Assembly: GCA_900155495.1 (NCBI GenBank)
Contig: FTLJ01001145.1
Coordinates: forward strand, 1-38,534
Source of the DNA: Porogramme epimiltina
Taxonomy: Eukaryota > Basidiomycota > Agaricomycetes > Polyporales > Polyporaceae
Direction: 5' to 3'
DNA: 38,534 nucleotides
Position 1 is the first letter of the stretch, and every line of letters begins with the position of its first letter. A program made the position numbers and the translations under genes. Under the pieces are notes generated by a model. It made no database searches. It saw only the letters and a program-made list of their open reading frames with translations, and was not told the DNA's origin. Below are positions 11,678-23,008 of this stretch, in pieces.

Positions 11678-13427
11678 TCAAAGTGATGCTTTCATCCGCC
11701 GAACCATGGACAAGGCCCTTTCCCGTTCGCTCTGAGGAGTCGTCTTCCAAAGCCAATCCCACTGTCCACCTATCCGGGGTCCTAGAGGTAGCAAGTTGTC
11801 GCCTAGCGACCCATTGAACTCGTACATATCTCCGGACTCCTTGGAGCCTTTGAGAACGTGGTTAGCCATGGGAAGCCGGATGCGTTCATACGCGGATACA
11901 GCTCTATGCAAGCTGGTCACGACAGTGTCAGGGTGCCCGAGGACCTCCGCCAGAATGAATGCGTCCTGTCACGATGATTAGGCAAAACATGTCAATATGC
12001 TTCGTGTCTGATGCTTACCTCGATTGCTTGACCGGCACCTGCGCCTTGATGCGGGGTCATGGCGTGGGCCTAGGAGCGCGTCTGATCAGGGTGTGAAGAG
12101 GAGCGAACTCCACTGTGCGCACTGCGTCACCAAGAAGGACCACTCTTCCACTTGTGTAGAAAGGCAGGGGTTTCATCTCGTGAATGGCCCACCGAGTAGG
12201 TTTCTCAATGCACTAAGCAATCAGGTAAGACCTAGGATTCAGCGCAACGGGGACGGAAAAGCTTACCTTCAAAAGCTCTTCCACCTCTGGTTCCCAATTA
12301 TTGTAGCATTCTTGTACCTCGGAGGGCGAGCAGTCAGTCACCCACGGATCCATCCATGGTTTACCATACAAGTGTGGCTGTGACGAAAAGGTGACAACAT
12401 TGACGATTGAGCCTGCCGATATCGAGTAGCTAACAACATGCTGCAGGTGTCCCTAAGGGCTCCGTCAATGTGATCTGTTGAGGAGCACACCTTGCTCTTT
12501 CCACAGTACTATAGGGCGTGCATCAGCACGAGGGGAACCGTCGCGGTCTCTCTGATACAAGAGACGCACCATCATGGGGCTCCGTACTGTACGATGCTCT
12601 GTTCCATTTGGGTTACTGAGGCGTTCAACCGGAATGAGACCGCGGTACGCCATGGTTCCCGTCCACACCGGGTCGATGAGGTCCAATAGGCTTGCATCCT
12701 TGCCATGTTTCCGAACACAATCTTCAAGCATTTGCCTACGAACCGTCGACTTGATCCCGTCGCAGCCAATGAGCAGGTCGCATGTTGCGGTGGACCTGTC
12801 TTCAAAGTTCAGTGTGAGGGAACCTTGTGCGGTGGGGTCGGTCGTATACGACAGCAGCCGCTTGCCAAAATGGGCTACGCCACTGGGCAAGTGACTGACT
12901 AGAACGTCAAGGAAATGTGCTCGGTGGAACCTGATGCAACCATCTAAGCAGGACTATGTGAGTCGACGAGGGAACAGTCGATTGCAAGTACAGTACTTAC
13001 AGGGAACTTCAAACAGATAGAACCGTGAGCCCACCGTTGATTGGTCTGAGCGGCGATAGTCGAACCCTATACCTATCAACCAAGAGACGCCTCGCATTGA
13101 ATACACGCCTAATGTGTGCGACTAAGGCACGACAATGCGCACCAGGAGACCCGTCAGGAGGAGCATGTGCGATGCGCGAGAAGTCTTCCGCCATGCCCAA
13201 CAATGATAGTATCTCCCATGTCCGCGCCCAAATCATTACCCCTGCTCCAATCTCTTTGAATTGCCCCGCCGCCTCATAAACATCGACTTGTATGTCTCGA
13301 TATCTGGAAAGCGCCACGGCTAGAGTTAATCCGCCGATTCCTCCACCACTAGAAGCTGCCATTAGCGACTTCTAAGACTTTGAAACCGCACGACGCACCA
13401 AATAGCGACCGAGAACTTCTGACGCAT
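11678..13427 (-). CDS. FAD-dependent monooxygenase, salicylate hydroxylase-like
   Basis: Nine exons on the minus strand: 13399-13427, 13143-13348, 13001-13072, 12570-12943, 12491-12508, 12267-12440, 12123-12212, 12019-12069, 11678-11965. They give 433 residues, normal for class A flavin monooxygenases. The three family fingerprints are present: the dinucleotide-binding GGGIGGLTLA at residues 11-20, GCDGIKSTVR (the DG motif), and LLGDAAHAMTPHQGAGAGQ (GD motif, FAD ribityl and pyrophosphate binding). Known relatives hydroxylate aromatic acids such as salicylate or 6-hydroxynicotinate using NAD(P)H and O2; the actual substrate cannot be read from sequence. The start lies in a 29-nt first exon, supported because it supplies the beta strand before GGGIGG. 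Exon 5 is only 18 nt. There is no obvious signal peptide, so a cytosolic enzyme is likely. The gene converges on ETFA. Confidence 0.92.
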
Positions 13428-13675
13428 AACGGACGAGTGTTCTGTGACGGGGAGGATGGCAAGATGGAGGAGGCTGGCGTATACCGATTGTTATCTATTT
13501 TCCCATGTACGAAGCATCGTTCAGGGCGCGAGAACCATCGCTCATCCGAGCACGAGTCGGACATACGACTGCCCGGATCGCAGGTGACTTCCGACCTTCC
13601 CATGATAGTGGACAGCGTATGAAATAGAATACATGGGAATACATGGTGTATGGAAATAGACATGCGATAGGGCAC

Positions 13676-16600
13676 TTAGCGTTTGCCTGCAATCCCGATA
13701 CGAGCTCCGCGGTTCTGCTTCTTCGCGGCTTGCGAGAGGGACATGTAGGCATATGGATCCACACCACCCTTTTTGACATCTCCTCCTGCTTTCTAGAGGA
13801 GAAAGTTCTTGATAAGAAAGACGTGCGTCGAGCATTTTAGGAATACGCACCTTCGCCTTAAACTCGTGCCCGAATTTAGGCTCTGTCTTCCGCTTGTTCC
13901 TCTTCCCCGCAGTCTGCTGGTTGGCGTCCGCCATCTCTACATCATCATCCGCCTCCTCGTTCTCCCGCCGACGCTTCTTTGTGTCCTTGTTGAACTTAAC
14001 TTTCCCATTCGGCCCGCGCTTGAAGCCATCGACGGAAGTGAGCGTCTCGCGGTACGCATTGCCTTCGACATCCTCTCCACCGGCGACGGCTTGGGCCTCA
14101 TCGTCAGACTCGTCGATAACCATCTTGCCTGTGTCATCTTCCGTCTTGAAGCGAGCGGCATCTTGCCCCGGTTTCCTACGCTTACCGGCGTTCGCCGCTA
14201 TGGGGAGTTGATAAGTACCACCCAACTCGGTCAAGAAAGAAAACCTACTTGTAACGCGAGATGCTGCTCCTGAGAGAAGATCCATGGGCTCGTCATCATC
14301 CACACGCAACCGTGCACTGGCATCGTTCCCCTTTCGCTTCGACGCGCCCGTGCTGCGGGACGGCCCGTCGTCGTCGTCACTATCCTCGATCTCACTCTCG
14401 CTGCCGTAGAGTACGTCCTCGAAAGCGTCGCCCGTGGCAGGCTTCGGCTTCGGTGCCTAGATGGGTGTGGTTAGCCCGAATGCCAGCCAAGATCATGTAA
14501 CGTCATACTTCATCCTCATCATCTACTGCGTTGGCACGCTTCCGCTTCGCTCGATCCTTGCGCTTCTTGATGTTGAGCAAAACCTTGCGCGCCTCTTCTT
14601 CCTGCGCGCACGCGTATACGTCCTCCCAGCCAAATCGGCGCAACATGCGCTCGAAGATGTGCCGGACTTTGGCCTTGAAATGGTTCTTGTGATCGTGCGA
14701 CCACTTGAGAAGAGCGGGCACCAGCTCCTTGAGATGAGGACGCATGATGTCGACCGGCATAGTGTGAATGGCGAGCTTGACAAATCCGAGCACCGACTTC
14801 ACGATTTCACGGTTTGCGGAGGTGACGAATACAAGGAGCGTAGTGAAGATCTCCGTCTGCATGTTCGACGAGATGACGTCTGTGGGAGACCATGAGCCGT
14901 GTTACACATACTAGAAACGAGCCCAACGTACCCCTGAACTCGAACACAAGACGTGACATCGCAGTGACTGTTGCACTGATCATATGCGGCGAAGCTCCCG
15001 CGAGACCACCCGCGATCATCGTGAGGTATTCCTCGATACTGGCTGTTGCTATAGAAAGTAGACGGCTCAGTCAGCTACTAAGTATCAAGAGGGTCTCTCA
15101 ACTTACCATCGCCGGCACCATCCTCGTCCATGCCTTCCACCATATCGCGCTTCACCACGCCTCCAGCAGCCATTTTCTGGCCCATGGCGACGATCAGATC
15201 GAATGCAGCGTTGCGTGCCTTCTCGGAGGGCTCCTTTGTGCCCAGGACAGCTTCTGTAATGATGGAGGGGACGAGGTGCAGTGACTCTGGAGGAATAGTA
15301 GATACAACTGCAGTAAGAAGGAGCATCCTGTCCTTCTTCGCCGCGGCCGCGAGGCCGTCGACGACGCCTTCGAGCTTCTTCAAGACTGCAGCAGCATCGA
15401 CGTTGACCTTGCCGCCTTCCACCAATCGTGCTAGGATCTTGTACCCCCTCTTCTGCACGCCATTGTCCTTGCTCTCGAGGACGTCGCCACTCAGGTACAT
15501 GTTGAGCAAAGCAGACGCGTCATCCGGAGAAAGGTAGGGGAGGACGAGGAGGAGCAGGTCTTGTGTGACAACAGTCATGCTGTCGGATGCTGGGCCTCTC
15601 CCAGAAGCCGTGGCTTGCGCCTTAGAGAGGTTCTGCTTGAAGAGAGTAACAAGTTTCTGGTACGCTTGAGCCACCTCCTACGGTCTCATGTGAGTGGTTG
15701 TGACGCATCGATATTGGATTTGCGATCTAACCTTCGCGTCCGCAATAGCAATCCAGACGCTGACCACATCGCCTACCATACCCTGGTTGTCACGTCCCAC
15801 ACTCCCGAAAACGTTGAACAGCACGGCCAACCAACTCTCTGCCTGAGTACGGAGGAAGGCGACATTTTCTTGCGCCTGCTTCGTGGAAATCGGATCGGCG
15901 CGGACAGCCTCCGGGAGCTTCGCGATTCTGTCGGGATCTTCGCTCGCCAGGATGACGTTGGAGTCTACCATGATCTTCAGCGCTCGCAGGACTGCCGGGC
16001 GCAATTCCGGCTGGCCGTACAGCAGCTGAGACAGAAGTTGGGAAAATTCAGCCGTGAGAGACTGTTGCCGTGTCAGCAAGTTCGATATGACTGGGTGTAA
16101 ATGGGGCTCGCCTGTTTTAAGTCGATTGTTCCCCAACAGTACCCGGGGAGTCCAACCCAGATCTGCTCAACCAGTACGCTCCAAACTTTGGCTTCTGACT
16201 GACGCCCTTCGGCCTCCGCAGTAGACTGGAGATCGAACATACGCTCCGTTAATGGGACGAAGTACGATAGGAAATGACCAAGTGGAGATGGGTGAGGTTG
16301 TGGGAGTAGGGGCAACAAGAACGCGCGGGGCTCCCGACCGGCTTGCCTACGACAATGTGAGTACAAGGATATAGACAAGACAACGTTGACATTACCTGTC
16401 CGCCAACTCCAGGTTCAAAGGCAGAGCACGCAGGAGTACTTCAGGCCCCAACACGCGCATTGCAGCGCCCAGTGTTGCGTCTGCCGCTTCTTTGTGCTCA
16501 AAGGTCTTCTGCACACGCAATCCTGCAATCTTGGAGATGAGGGGGAGGAGCAGCTGCTCCGCCGCCGTAGGATTCTTCCGTGACCCCCCGCGGTAGCGCA

Positions 16601-17909
16601 TGTTCTCTATGAGTGATGCAGTGACAGCGAGGATATCCGGTACTGCCCGAGCGTACGGGAGAGAGTCCAACGCGGCGGTGGTCTGCACAACGATCTTCCC
16701 AATCGTCGACTTCGGATTCGTCGCGTCCTTTTCCTTGATTGCGGCGGCAATAAGCGGGGGCGTGAAGCACCGACCAAGGGTAGACAGCGCATCTGCCGCG
16801 GCCTTACGGGCCACCGCGTCCTGTGCGTCAAGGAGGTTCCATACTGCCTTCCATACCTTGCCTAACTCGGAGGCACACTCTTCTTCGTTGGCTTGGTGGT
16901 ACGCGAGCATTGTGCTCCCAACAACGCTAGCCCAAGCTGCAGTGAGGGTTGGGTCGCTCCGCAAAGGGGGCGATGATAGGATGACTTTAAGCAAGTCTGA
17001 CATATGTGACTGCAAATTGACTGTCGGGTCATCCATGGAGAGCGTGAGGAGGTCGGAGAGGATGGAGTACGCAGATTGTGAAAGATAGGGATTCCCTAGC
17101 CTGGGCAGGAGGAGTAGAGAAGATGTAATAAGGGATAGAGACTGCTTGGATGAGCACGGGTCGGTTTCGATGGCTGAAAAGATGCTTACCTCGGCGGGGA
17201 GAGTGGGCAGGACCGGTCGGAGGAATGCGAGAAGATGTATGGCAGCCTCCGATCCTTCGTTGTCTGCTTTCTTCCCTTTAAACTTGGGGATCCCGCCTGC
17301 ACCGATCTCGGCGAGGGCGGCCTTGACCCACTCGGCCACCTTCTCGGCGTAAGGATGTTTTGCAAGCGGGAAGGGGGGAGTCGCCAGTACGTCCTTCACT
17401 ACCTCCGCTGCCTTCTTCCTAACTTTGGGACGCGGGTCCAGCGTAAGTTGCACGATCGTCATGAAGGCTTGTCGGAGGCCTTGAGCTTCCAGGTGAGGGC
17501 GATCAAGTGCGTGTAGCAACGCTCCATAAAGTGTAAGCTGTGAGCGGAGAGGGGGGGCGTGTTGTGAAAGGGAGGGGAAGAGGGGCGATGTCAAGGAGAT
17601 GATTGTAGACAGGTTTGACCGCACGACGGGTTGCGGAACGTACGGCGCAACAGCAGCAAGGAGATAGAGAACGGCAGGGAGAACATCGCCATCGCCGACG
17701 GCTGGACCAGATGCTCTTGACGATTGAAGAGCGCCGTCTAGAGTTGTGATGAGCGCTGCGAAATAGGCCGTCGCAGAAGGCTCTGTGTTTTGTTCACGAA
17801 AGGTAGCCTCGATCGCGCGGAGGAGTGTAGCGGGAGCCTTTTGATGCGCGAGGGAAGAAGTTGTGTGGGGCCGGATTTTGGAGAGAACGGACTCGACGTT
17901 ATCTGCCAT
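13676..17909 (-). CDS. RRP12: Ribosomal RNA-processing protein 12, HEAT-repeat export factor
   Basis: Nine exons on the minus strand: 16396-17909, 16112-16346, 15732-16061, 15107-15677, 14932-15048, 14509-14879, 14249-14456, 13851-14197, 13676-13792. They give 1269 residues, near the ~1230 of yeast Rrp12. Rrp12 is a karyopherin-like HEAT-repeat protein that binds pre-ribosomes and Ran, and helps rRNA processing and subunit export. Typical segments are LLPLISKIAGLRVQKTFEHK, SQLLYGQPELRPAVLRALK and AKVRHIFERMLRRFGWEDV. The C-terminal ~300 residues are charged and disordered, with acidic runs and KKRRRE-type basic clusters, ending in VDPYAYMSLSQAAKKQ. Intron 2 (16062-16111) starts with GC, not GT. 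Intron 7 (14198-14248) is 51 nt without a stop, so its retention would stay in frame. It shares a 369-bp divergent promoter with the acyltransferase at 18279. Confidence 0.94.
16062..16111 (-). other. GC-AG intron within RRP12
   Basis: The two flanking exons carry different frames that join only if 50 nt are removed. On the minus strand the boundary reads cag|gcgagc ... caacag|tctctcac. The GC donor keeps the conserved sequence IDLKQ-SLTAEFSQLL in phase 0. No GT in the neighbourhood gives an in-frame join. The 50-nt size matches the other introns of this gene. Confidence 0.8.
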
Positions 17910-18278
17910 AGTTTCCGCAGTTCACGGAGTAGTTTTGTTCAAGCTCGTCGCTGTCCGCGCGCGGGAGGAGGCCGTCAAGAGGCTGTAGTCAATCGAGGAG
18001 AAAAAGTTAGGACGGGCACGCTGCATCTGCTAAATTTGCGCACGTGCTCGAGGACAATCTCTTCATGGGCGCCCGCAACGGCCGGCCCGTGGAGCTCCCG
18101 TACCCCGCGTGGGTCATTGGCGTGCCCCCTCCCGGGTCTGAGCACTGCAGGTCACCTCGCTGCGGCCGGAGGGCCACAACCGCCCTTTCGCCAACCATCA
18201 TCTCCGCCCATTTCCCTCGCTTACACTGAGCTCACCACTGCTAGGCACACTACCCTTTGCCTCTCCTCCTTTGGCTCA
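17910..18278. promoter_or_regulatory. Divergent promoter between RRP12 and acyltransferase 1
   Basis: The 369 bp between the two start codons must hold both core promoters. A cacgtg E-box palindrome lies at 18041-18046, and an inverted CCAAT word (attgg) is near 18116-18120. No clear TATA box is seen on either strand. A shared regulatory region is inferred from layout only. Confidence 0.5.
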
Positions 18279-20388
18279 ATGGCCGCCCTGGCGGGTTCGC
18301 CGACACCATGGTCATATATGTTCATCCGGTATGTATTCTCTTGAGTATTAGAAGACGCTCTTCTAATCGTTGTTCTGTGAAAGGTGGCTATTTAAGTTTG
18401 TCCTTAAGATATTCTATGGCACCATCGTAGTAGAAAATGTTGACTATATCCCGCCGAGAGGGACTCCTTGGTGAGCTTACTCCCCCTAAATGCTTGGCCT
18501 TCTGTACGAATTGAGGGTACTGGCAGTATTGTCTGCGCAAATCACAGTAACTCTCTCACTGATGCTTTGTGAGTACATTTATTATATGCTCTTGTTCTCA
18601 CACGTGACGTACTTGTGCGTAGGCTCCTTGTCACCTCAATCCCATCGAAAGTTCGGGTGTCTCCTTCCATCATCCGTTCAGTCAATCTTACGTTCGTTTG
18701 ACAGAAACGCAACCTACTGCGCCTGACAGCAAAATCCACTCAGTTTGGGAAGAAGACGTTCACGAGTTGGCTGATTGAGTCGGCTGGGACAGTCCCTCTG
18801 AAGAGGCGAAAGGATTATGGCGACGGACAGGTGGACAACTCGCAGGTCATGCAGCACCTTATGGAGGTGAGCTTGTAATGAAGACATATGTGTCTATCTT
18901 ACTCAACGCTTCCTTGCGAAGGCATTGGAGCTAGGTGATGCTGTGTGCTTGTTCCCAGAAGGAATGAGCAGATACCATCCCACTATTGCTCCTCTGAAGA
19001 CTGGAGGTATGTCACTTTGAAAACTCTTTTTCACGTGTCAAGAAATTGATCATATGTTGAACTACACAGTCGCTCGTCTTGTTTCGGATGTTTTAACGCG
19101 GAATCGATACGACCCAGACTTTGAAATCGACGTCCTCACTTGTTCTATCACATACATGTGTGCATTCACTTGTTTCACGCGCCTCGTCGGCTTACAGAGT
19201 CATTAGGCACCGCCAACATTTCCGATCAGACGTCCTAGTCACGTTTAATCCACCTATGAAGTTCACAGTGAAGGTGAGGGTCCACTTTTCGAGACCCCCT
19301 TTCGCTACACTCACGTTGTCAACTAGGGAAATCCGGAACTCATTGCCCCGATCGACTTCAATGAGGTTAGGGGACTGACTGCGAAGATGCACCAGCAAAT
19401 CAGTTCAGGAACTCTTGATGCACCGTCATGGAGGCTCATCCGCGTAGCGAAATTGGCTGCTAGGATGTACGCACCCTTAGGCACGACGATGGCGCTGGGC
19501 GAATACGTTCGCGTTGTCAGAGTCTTCATCGAGGCGTTCAAGGTCGCCGAGGCTCCACGGACAGACACAGCCAGCGACGGGGATGCTCCCCCTTCTGAGC
19601 AAGTCATGAGAGAAGACATGAAGATTGTCCAACTAGGGCGTGATTTGAAGGTGTGCGATTCTCGTCTATCCCGCAGAGCACCCTACTTACACTCCAACCC
19701 ATAGGAATATCAAGACCAGCTTGCTCGCTGGGGAATCAAGGATGACCGCGTCCGGCGCCCCCTCCCGCGACCGCTGATTCTGTACAGAATCTGCCTGAGG
19801 CTCACCTGGGCCTTCACCCTCTTCACCCTCTCCCTCCCCGGCCTCCTCCTGTGGTTACCCGTGTTCATCACGACCTTCATCGCTGTGCACCAGTTCAAGC
19901 GGACCGGGCCCGTCTGGGACACGTACGACGAAATCGCGCAATACAAGCTCACCTACGGCCTCATCTCCGGCTTGTGCACCTGGGGCCTCGCGGTACTCGT
20001 CACGCTCCCCGTCGCGCCGCTCACAGCCGTGCTCGTGCCGGCCGCGATGTGGATGAGCCTGCGCTGGATGGAGGACGCGGTCGCGGCGGTCCGCGCGCTC
20101 GCGTCGCTCACGCGGCTGCTCTGGATCGGGAAGCCGGCGCTGGTGGACATGCGCGAGCGGCGCGACGGCCTCCACACGCGCGTCATGGAGCTCGCGGTGG
20201 GCACGCTCGGGCTCCCGGCCGAGCCGGAGACGTACTTTGCGGAGTGCGGCGGGTGGGAGAAGGGCCGCGTGCAGGGGCGTTGGGCGAGCAAGGCGAAGTA
20301 TTTCTCGGTGCGGAGGCGGAGAAAGAGGGACTGGAACGAGACGCTCCGGCTTTACGACCAGGTGGACTATCCCGAAGACGAGTACTAG
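18279..20388 (+). CDS. Glycerol-3-phosphate/DHAP acyltransferase-like protein, Sct1/Gpt2 type (copy 1)
   Basis: Ten exons: 18279-18328, 18384-18470, 18527-18568, 18623-18650, 18705-18866, 18922-19006, 19070-19157, 19207-19273, 19327-19650, 19705-20388. They give 538 residues. The PlsC-type domain shows block I NHSNSLTD (His and Asp of the catalytic pair), GTVPLKRRKD (block II), LFPEGMSRYHPTIAPLKTG (block III, FPEG) and an HRQHFRSDVLVTFNPP stretch near block IV. Enzymes of this class acylate sn-1 of glycerol-3-phosphate or dihydroxyacetone phosphate in the ER membrane, the first step of phospholipid and triacylglycerol synthesis. Two long hydrophobic regions in the C-terminal third (exon 10) would anchor it in the membrane. 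It is shorter than the ~750 residues of the yeast enzymes, mainly in the C-terminal tail. The first ATG after the divergent promoter is used. A role as a different lysolipid acyltransferase is possible. Confidence 0.88.
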
Positions 20389-20565
20389 ACCACCGACGAT
20401 GATGATTTATGAGCGTAGTGAAGATTGTGTTATTTACTTCTCCGGCATACACATCACACAGTCCGAGTAGTGTACAAATGGTGAGTCACAGAACTACATG
20501 AATAGAGAGCAGCAAATAGACGATCTAGATATGTGTGGGGTATCAACGACCAGGGCGCGATCCGG

Positions 20566-21460
20566 TCAGCCAGAAATAGGGCGGTAGGCGCGATTGCCTG
20601 CGGCCCACTGGTGGCCCTTAGCGGCGGACATGCCGGTAATGATGACACCAATGGTGACAAGGATGCCAAGCACCCAGGATACGGTGTTAAGCACATAGGC
20701 GAGACCTGGAAGAAGTGTGAGACGCATCCTGAACGCACGAAGAGGGACATACCGGGACGAGCGCGGTCAAACGTTGGGAACATCTCAGTGCGGTACAGGT
20801 GGGTCACGACGCCGAACGCGATGATTTGGGATAGAACTGTGAATTGAGGGGTGATGGAAGATAAATCAGACGAACAAGACCCGTAGAAGCTATAAACGCA
20901 CCGTGGAATAGCACCAGCACCGACACCGACTTCCAGATGCGCCTCCGCCGCGAGTGCGTTGTGACACCAAAGAGGATGGCGAGACAGGAGACCGCACCGA
21001 ACCCGATGCCCAGCTCGCCAAAATAGCCCGCGGTGCTCCAAATCATGCAGAACGCCTTATTGTCGTTCTCACAGTCGTCCTGCACGCGCATCGGGAACTG
21101 CCGGCACTCGTAGTTGGTGTACGAGATGGTGCCGCCGCTGGGGCTAGGGACCTCGATGACGCGGAGTTCACAGCGGCGGTTGAGGCCATACGAGACGATG
21201 ACCTTGTTGTGGATGATGTCGGGGTTCCTGACGGTGAGCCTAGGGCGTTGGCCGTGAGCATGCTACCGTAAAAGCGAAGCTAGAGGCCAGGGCACAGACC
21301 AGTCGGGGCGCTGGACAGAGAGGATATTCTGTGGACGGGCCGGGCGAAGGTGAGCACGAAGGGGGTCATGGGAGCGGCTTGGAGCGACGATCCTAGCACT
21401 CACCAAAGCCAACGTCGCCACGACGGCGAAAAACGCGACGAAATATGAAGTCTTCCTCAT
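20566..21460 (-). CDS. Uncharacterised four-helix membrane protein, basidiomycete type
   Basis: Five exons on the minus strand: 21404-21460, 21300-21328, 20902-21239, 20753-20836, 20566-20705, giving 215 residues. The protein starts with a hydrophobic helix (MRKTSYFVAFFAVVATLALV). A loop of about 80 residues follows, containing SYGLNRRCELRVI, YTNYECRQFP and DDCENDNKAFC. Three more helices come next, with FGVTTHSRRRRIWK between helices 2 and 3, then LNTVSWVLGILVTIG and a polar C-terminus. Helix 1, a Cys-rich extracellular loop and three further helices recall Sur7/PalI or claudin-like topology, but I see no diagnostic motif and do not assign the family. I recall similar unnamed proteins in many Agaricomycetes. 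The donor of intron 2 (gtctgt, 21299) is weak; the join gives DWLTVRNPD. It lies tail to tail with acyltransferase 1, 177 bp apart. Function unknown. Confidence 0.8.
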
Positions 21461-21690
21461 GGTTAAAGAGAAAGCTGCTAGTCGGCGGGAAGGCTGGTGT
21501 TGGGGTGAGAGTCGAGAGTGAGACCGCCGCCGACGAGCCGGGGTGCGATGCTGAGGCCCATTCGCGACTCGCAGTCGCGCCTGGCCTCTGGAACAAACGG
21601 CGCGGCCTTTCGGGCTCAATTGGTTCATCAGCAATGACGTAGAGGACAAGCTCCGGCTATTGTATCATATTGTAGGCCAAACTCGTCAAG
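21461..21690. other. Short spacer between the membrane-protein gene and tRNA-His
   Basis: About 230 bp contain the promoter and leader of the minus-strand membrane-protein gene and the 5' flank of the tRNA. No separate gene is visible. Confidence 0.5.
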
Positions 21691-21772
21691 GTCCTTGTCG
21701 ATTAGTGGTTAGATCATCACGTTGTGGCGACACAATACCGTGAAGACGGAGGCTCGAATCCTCCCTGGGACA
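21691..21772 (+). tRNA. tRNA-His (anticodon GTG) with a 10-nt intron
   Basis: A full cloverleaf can be drawn. The acceptor stem gtccttg pairs with ctgggac (one T-T mismatch), with discriminator A at 21772. The D stem is gatt/gatc. The anticodon stem tcacg/cgtga is perfect. The T stem is ggagg/cctcc with loop ctcgaat. The 17 bases between the anticodon stem strands exceed a normal loop by 10. They fit the loop ttGTGg + c with an intron at 21728-21737, one base 3' of the anticodon, the canonical site. Box B is ggctcgaatcc (21751-21761), with C in place of the usual T54. CCA is not encoded. A T6 run follows as terminator. The GTG anticodon reads histidine codons. Confidence 0.88.
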
Positions 21773-21774
21773 TA

Positions 21775-21780
21775 TTTTTT
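21775..21780 (+). terminator. RNA polymerase III terminator
   Basis: A run of six T begins two bases after the mature 3' end of tRNA-His, the usual Pol III stop signal. Confidence 0.85.
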
Positions 21781-23008
21781 CTCCGCACCCCGGGCTCACA
21801 CTCTATCTGCCATGTACACTGAGCCTTTTGTTCGGGTCCAAGTCGAGCAGTGATGTCGAATTTAGCATGCTCCGTGTCCAAGCACACCGCCCAACGAACG
21901 TGTGGCGTCGACTGTCCTCCCGGATTCATCAAATGTCGGTAGCTGGGTACCACTCATCCGAGTCTGGATATTCATGTACGGGGCGGAGTGCTCAAGCGGT
22001 CATGGATATTAAGGTGACCGTGTACATTGTCCTCGGGTGCTTACAAGCGCATTTCCCTCAGTGGCGCGTTCTGTGAACGTGGAATGTATCACGATCTGAT
22101 AAATCTGTGTCTCAGGTTTGGCGACATGTACTCAAGCCCCTCAAAATTGTTTGCCTGCAATGTGGCACACATCACGATATGGTCCTTCAACACAGCGGAT
22201 TCAAGGCAAACAATGATGTTGTCCGACATGCACTGAGGTGTGGCGGCTAAGTGGCGAGCCACTGTGCGGTGCGCACTGGCTGTTTGATGCCTCGACAAAA
22301 CGTCATATAATCAAGCTCGCAGTAGGTAATGCCGGGAAAGAAAAGCTTGAAAGTCGGGCGGGCTCTGATGTGATTTGTTTGGCTTTAAAGTAAAGATAAA
22401 CCGAAAAGATGTGGCAACATATGGCCGGGGGGTGGCGTATCTTATGGGAGCGCACCGAACAGACCGGAGGGAAAGTGACATGGGTGGGGAAAGACTTGGG
22501 AGAGGCTGCGCATACGCAGCCGACATCGGAGATTTGAGACGAGGGGCTGGGATACTGGATGCTTGCCTTGGAAACAAGACTGGTGGTTGCATGGGACGGA
22601 TGTCGAGAACCGGTGGAGAAGGGGGATGTGGGAGACCGAGCAGACGCGAGTCGCCGCCCGACGACGACCGCCGCCAGGACTCGGCCTGGGGAGGCAGCGT
22701 GCGGGGTTACGTAAGGGGCAATTGACCCAAGAATGGCAGCGAAACCGCCACCGATCGCTGGTGGCAGGTGCACTGAGCGTGGGCGGCTCGGTGGGGCGGG
22801 CGCTTGGGGAGTCGCGGCGGGCGCCTGGGCGGGCGGACGAAGGAGAGGGAGAGACTCCGACGCGAGGCCAGGGTTAGCCTAAGCCTGGCTAAGCACGGCT
22901 CGCCGTCCTTCTCCTGCCCCTCGTCCCACTCCCTCCCGCCCGCTCTCGACGACCTCTCTCTGCCCTGCCCAGTCTCCGCGTACTCCCCCGCGGGCATCGC
23001 CCCCCTAC
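21781..23008. other. Intergenic region upstream of adenylate cyclase
   Basis: About 1.2 kb without a supportable gene. The last 300 bases become GC- and C/T-rich, which fits the promoter and long leader of the cyclase gene. Frames on both strands here are short and unrecognised. Confidence 0.5.

Noticed and set aside
10464..13427. Secondary-metabolite or catabolic gene cluster around the monooxygenase
   Set aside because: Neighbours are housekeeping genes (ETFA, RRP12); no synthase, transporter or pathway-specific regulator is adjacent.
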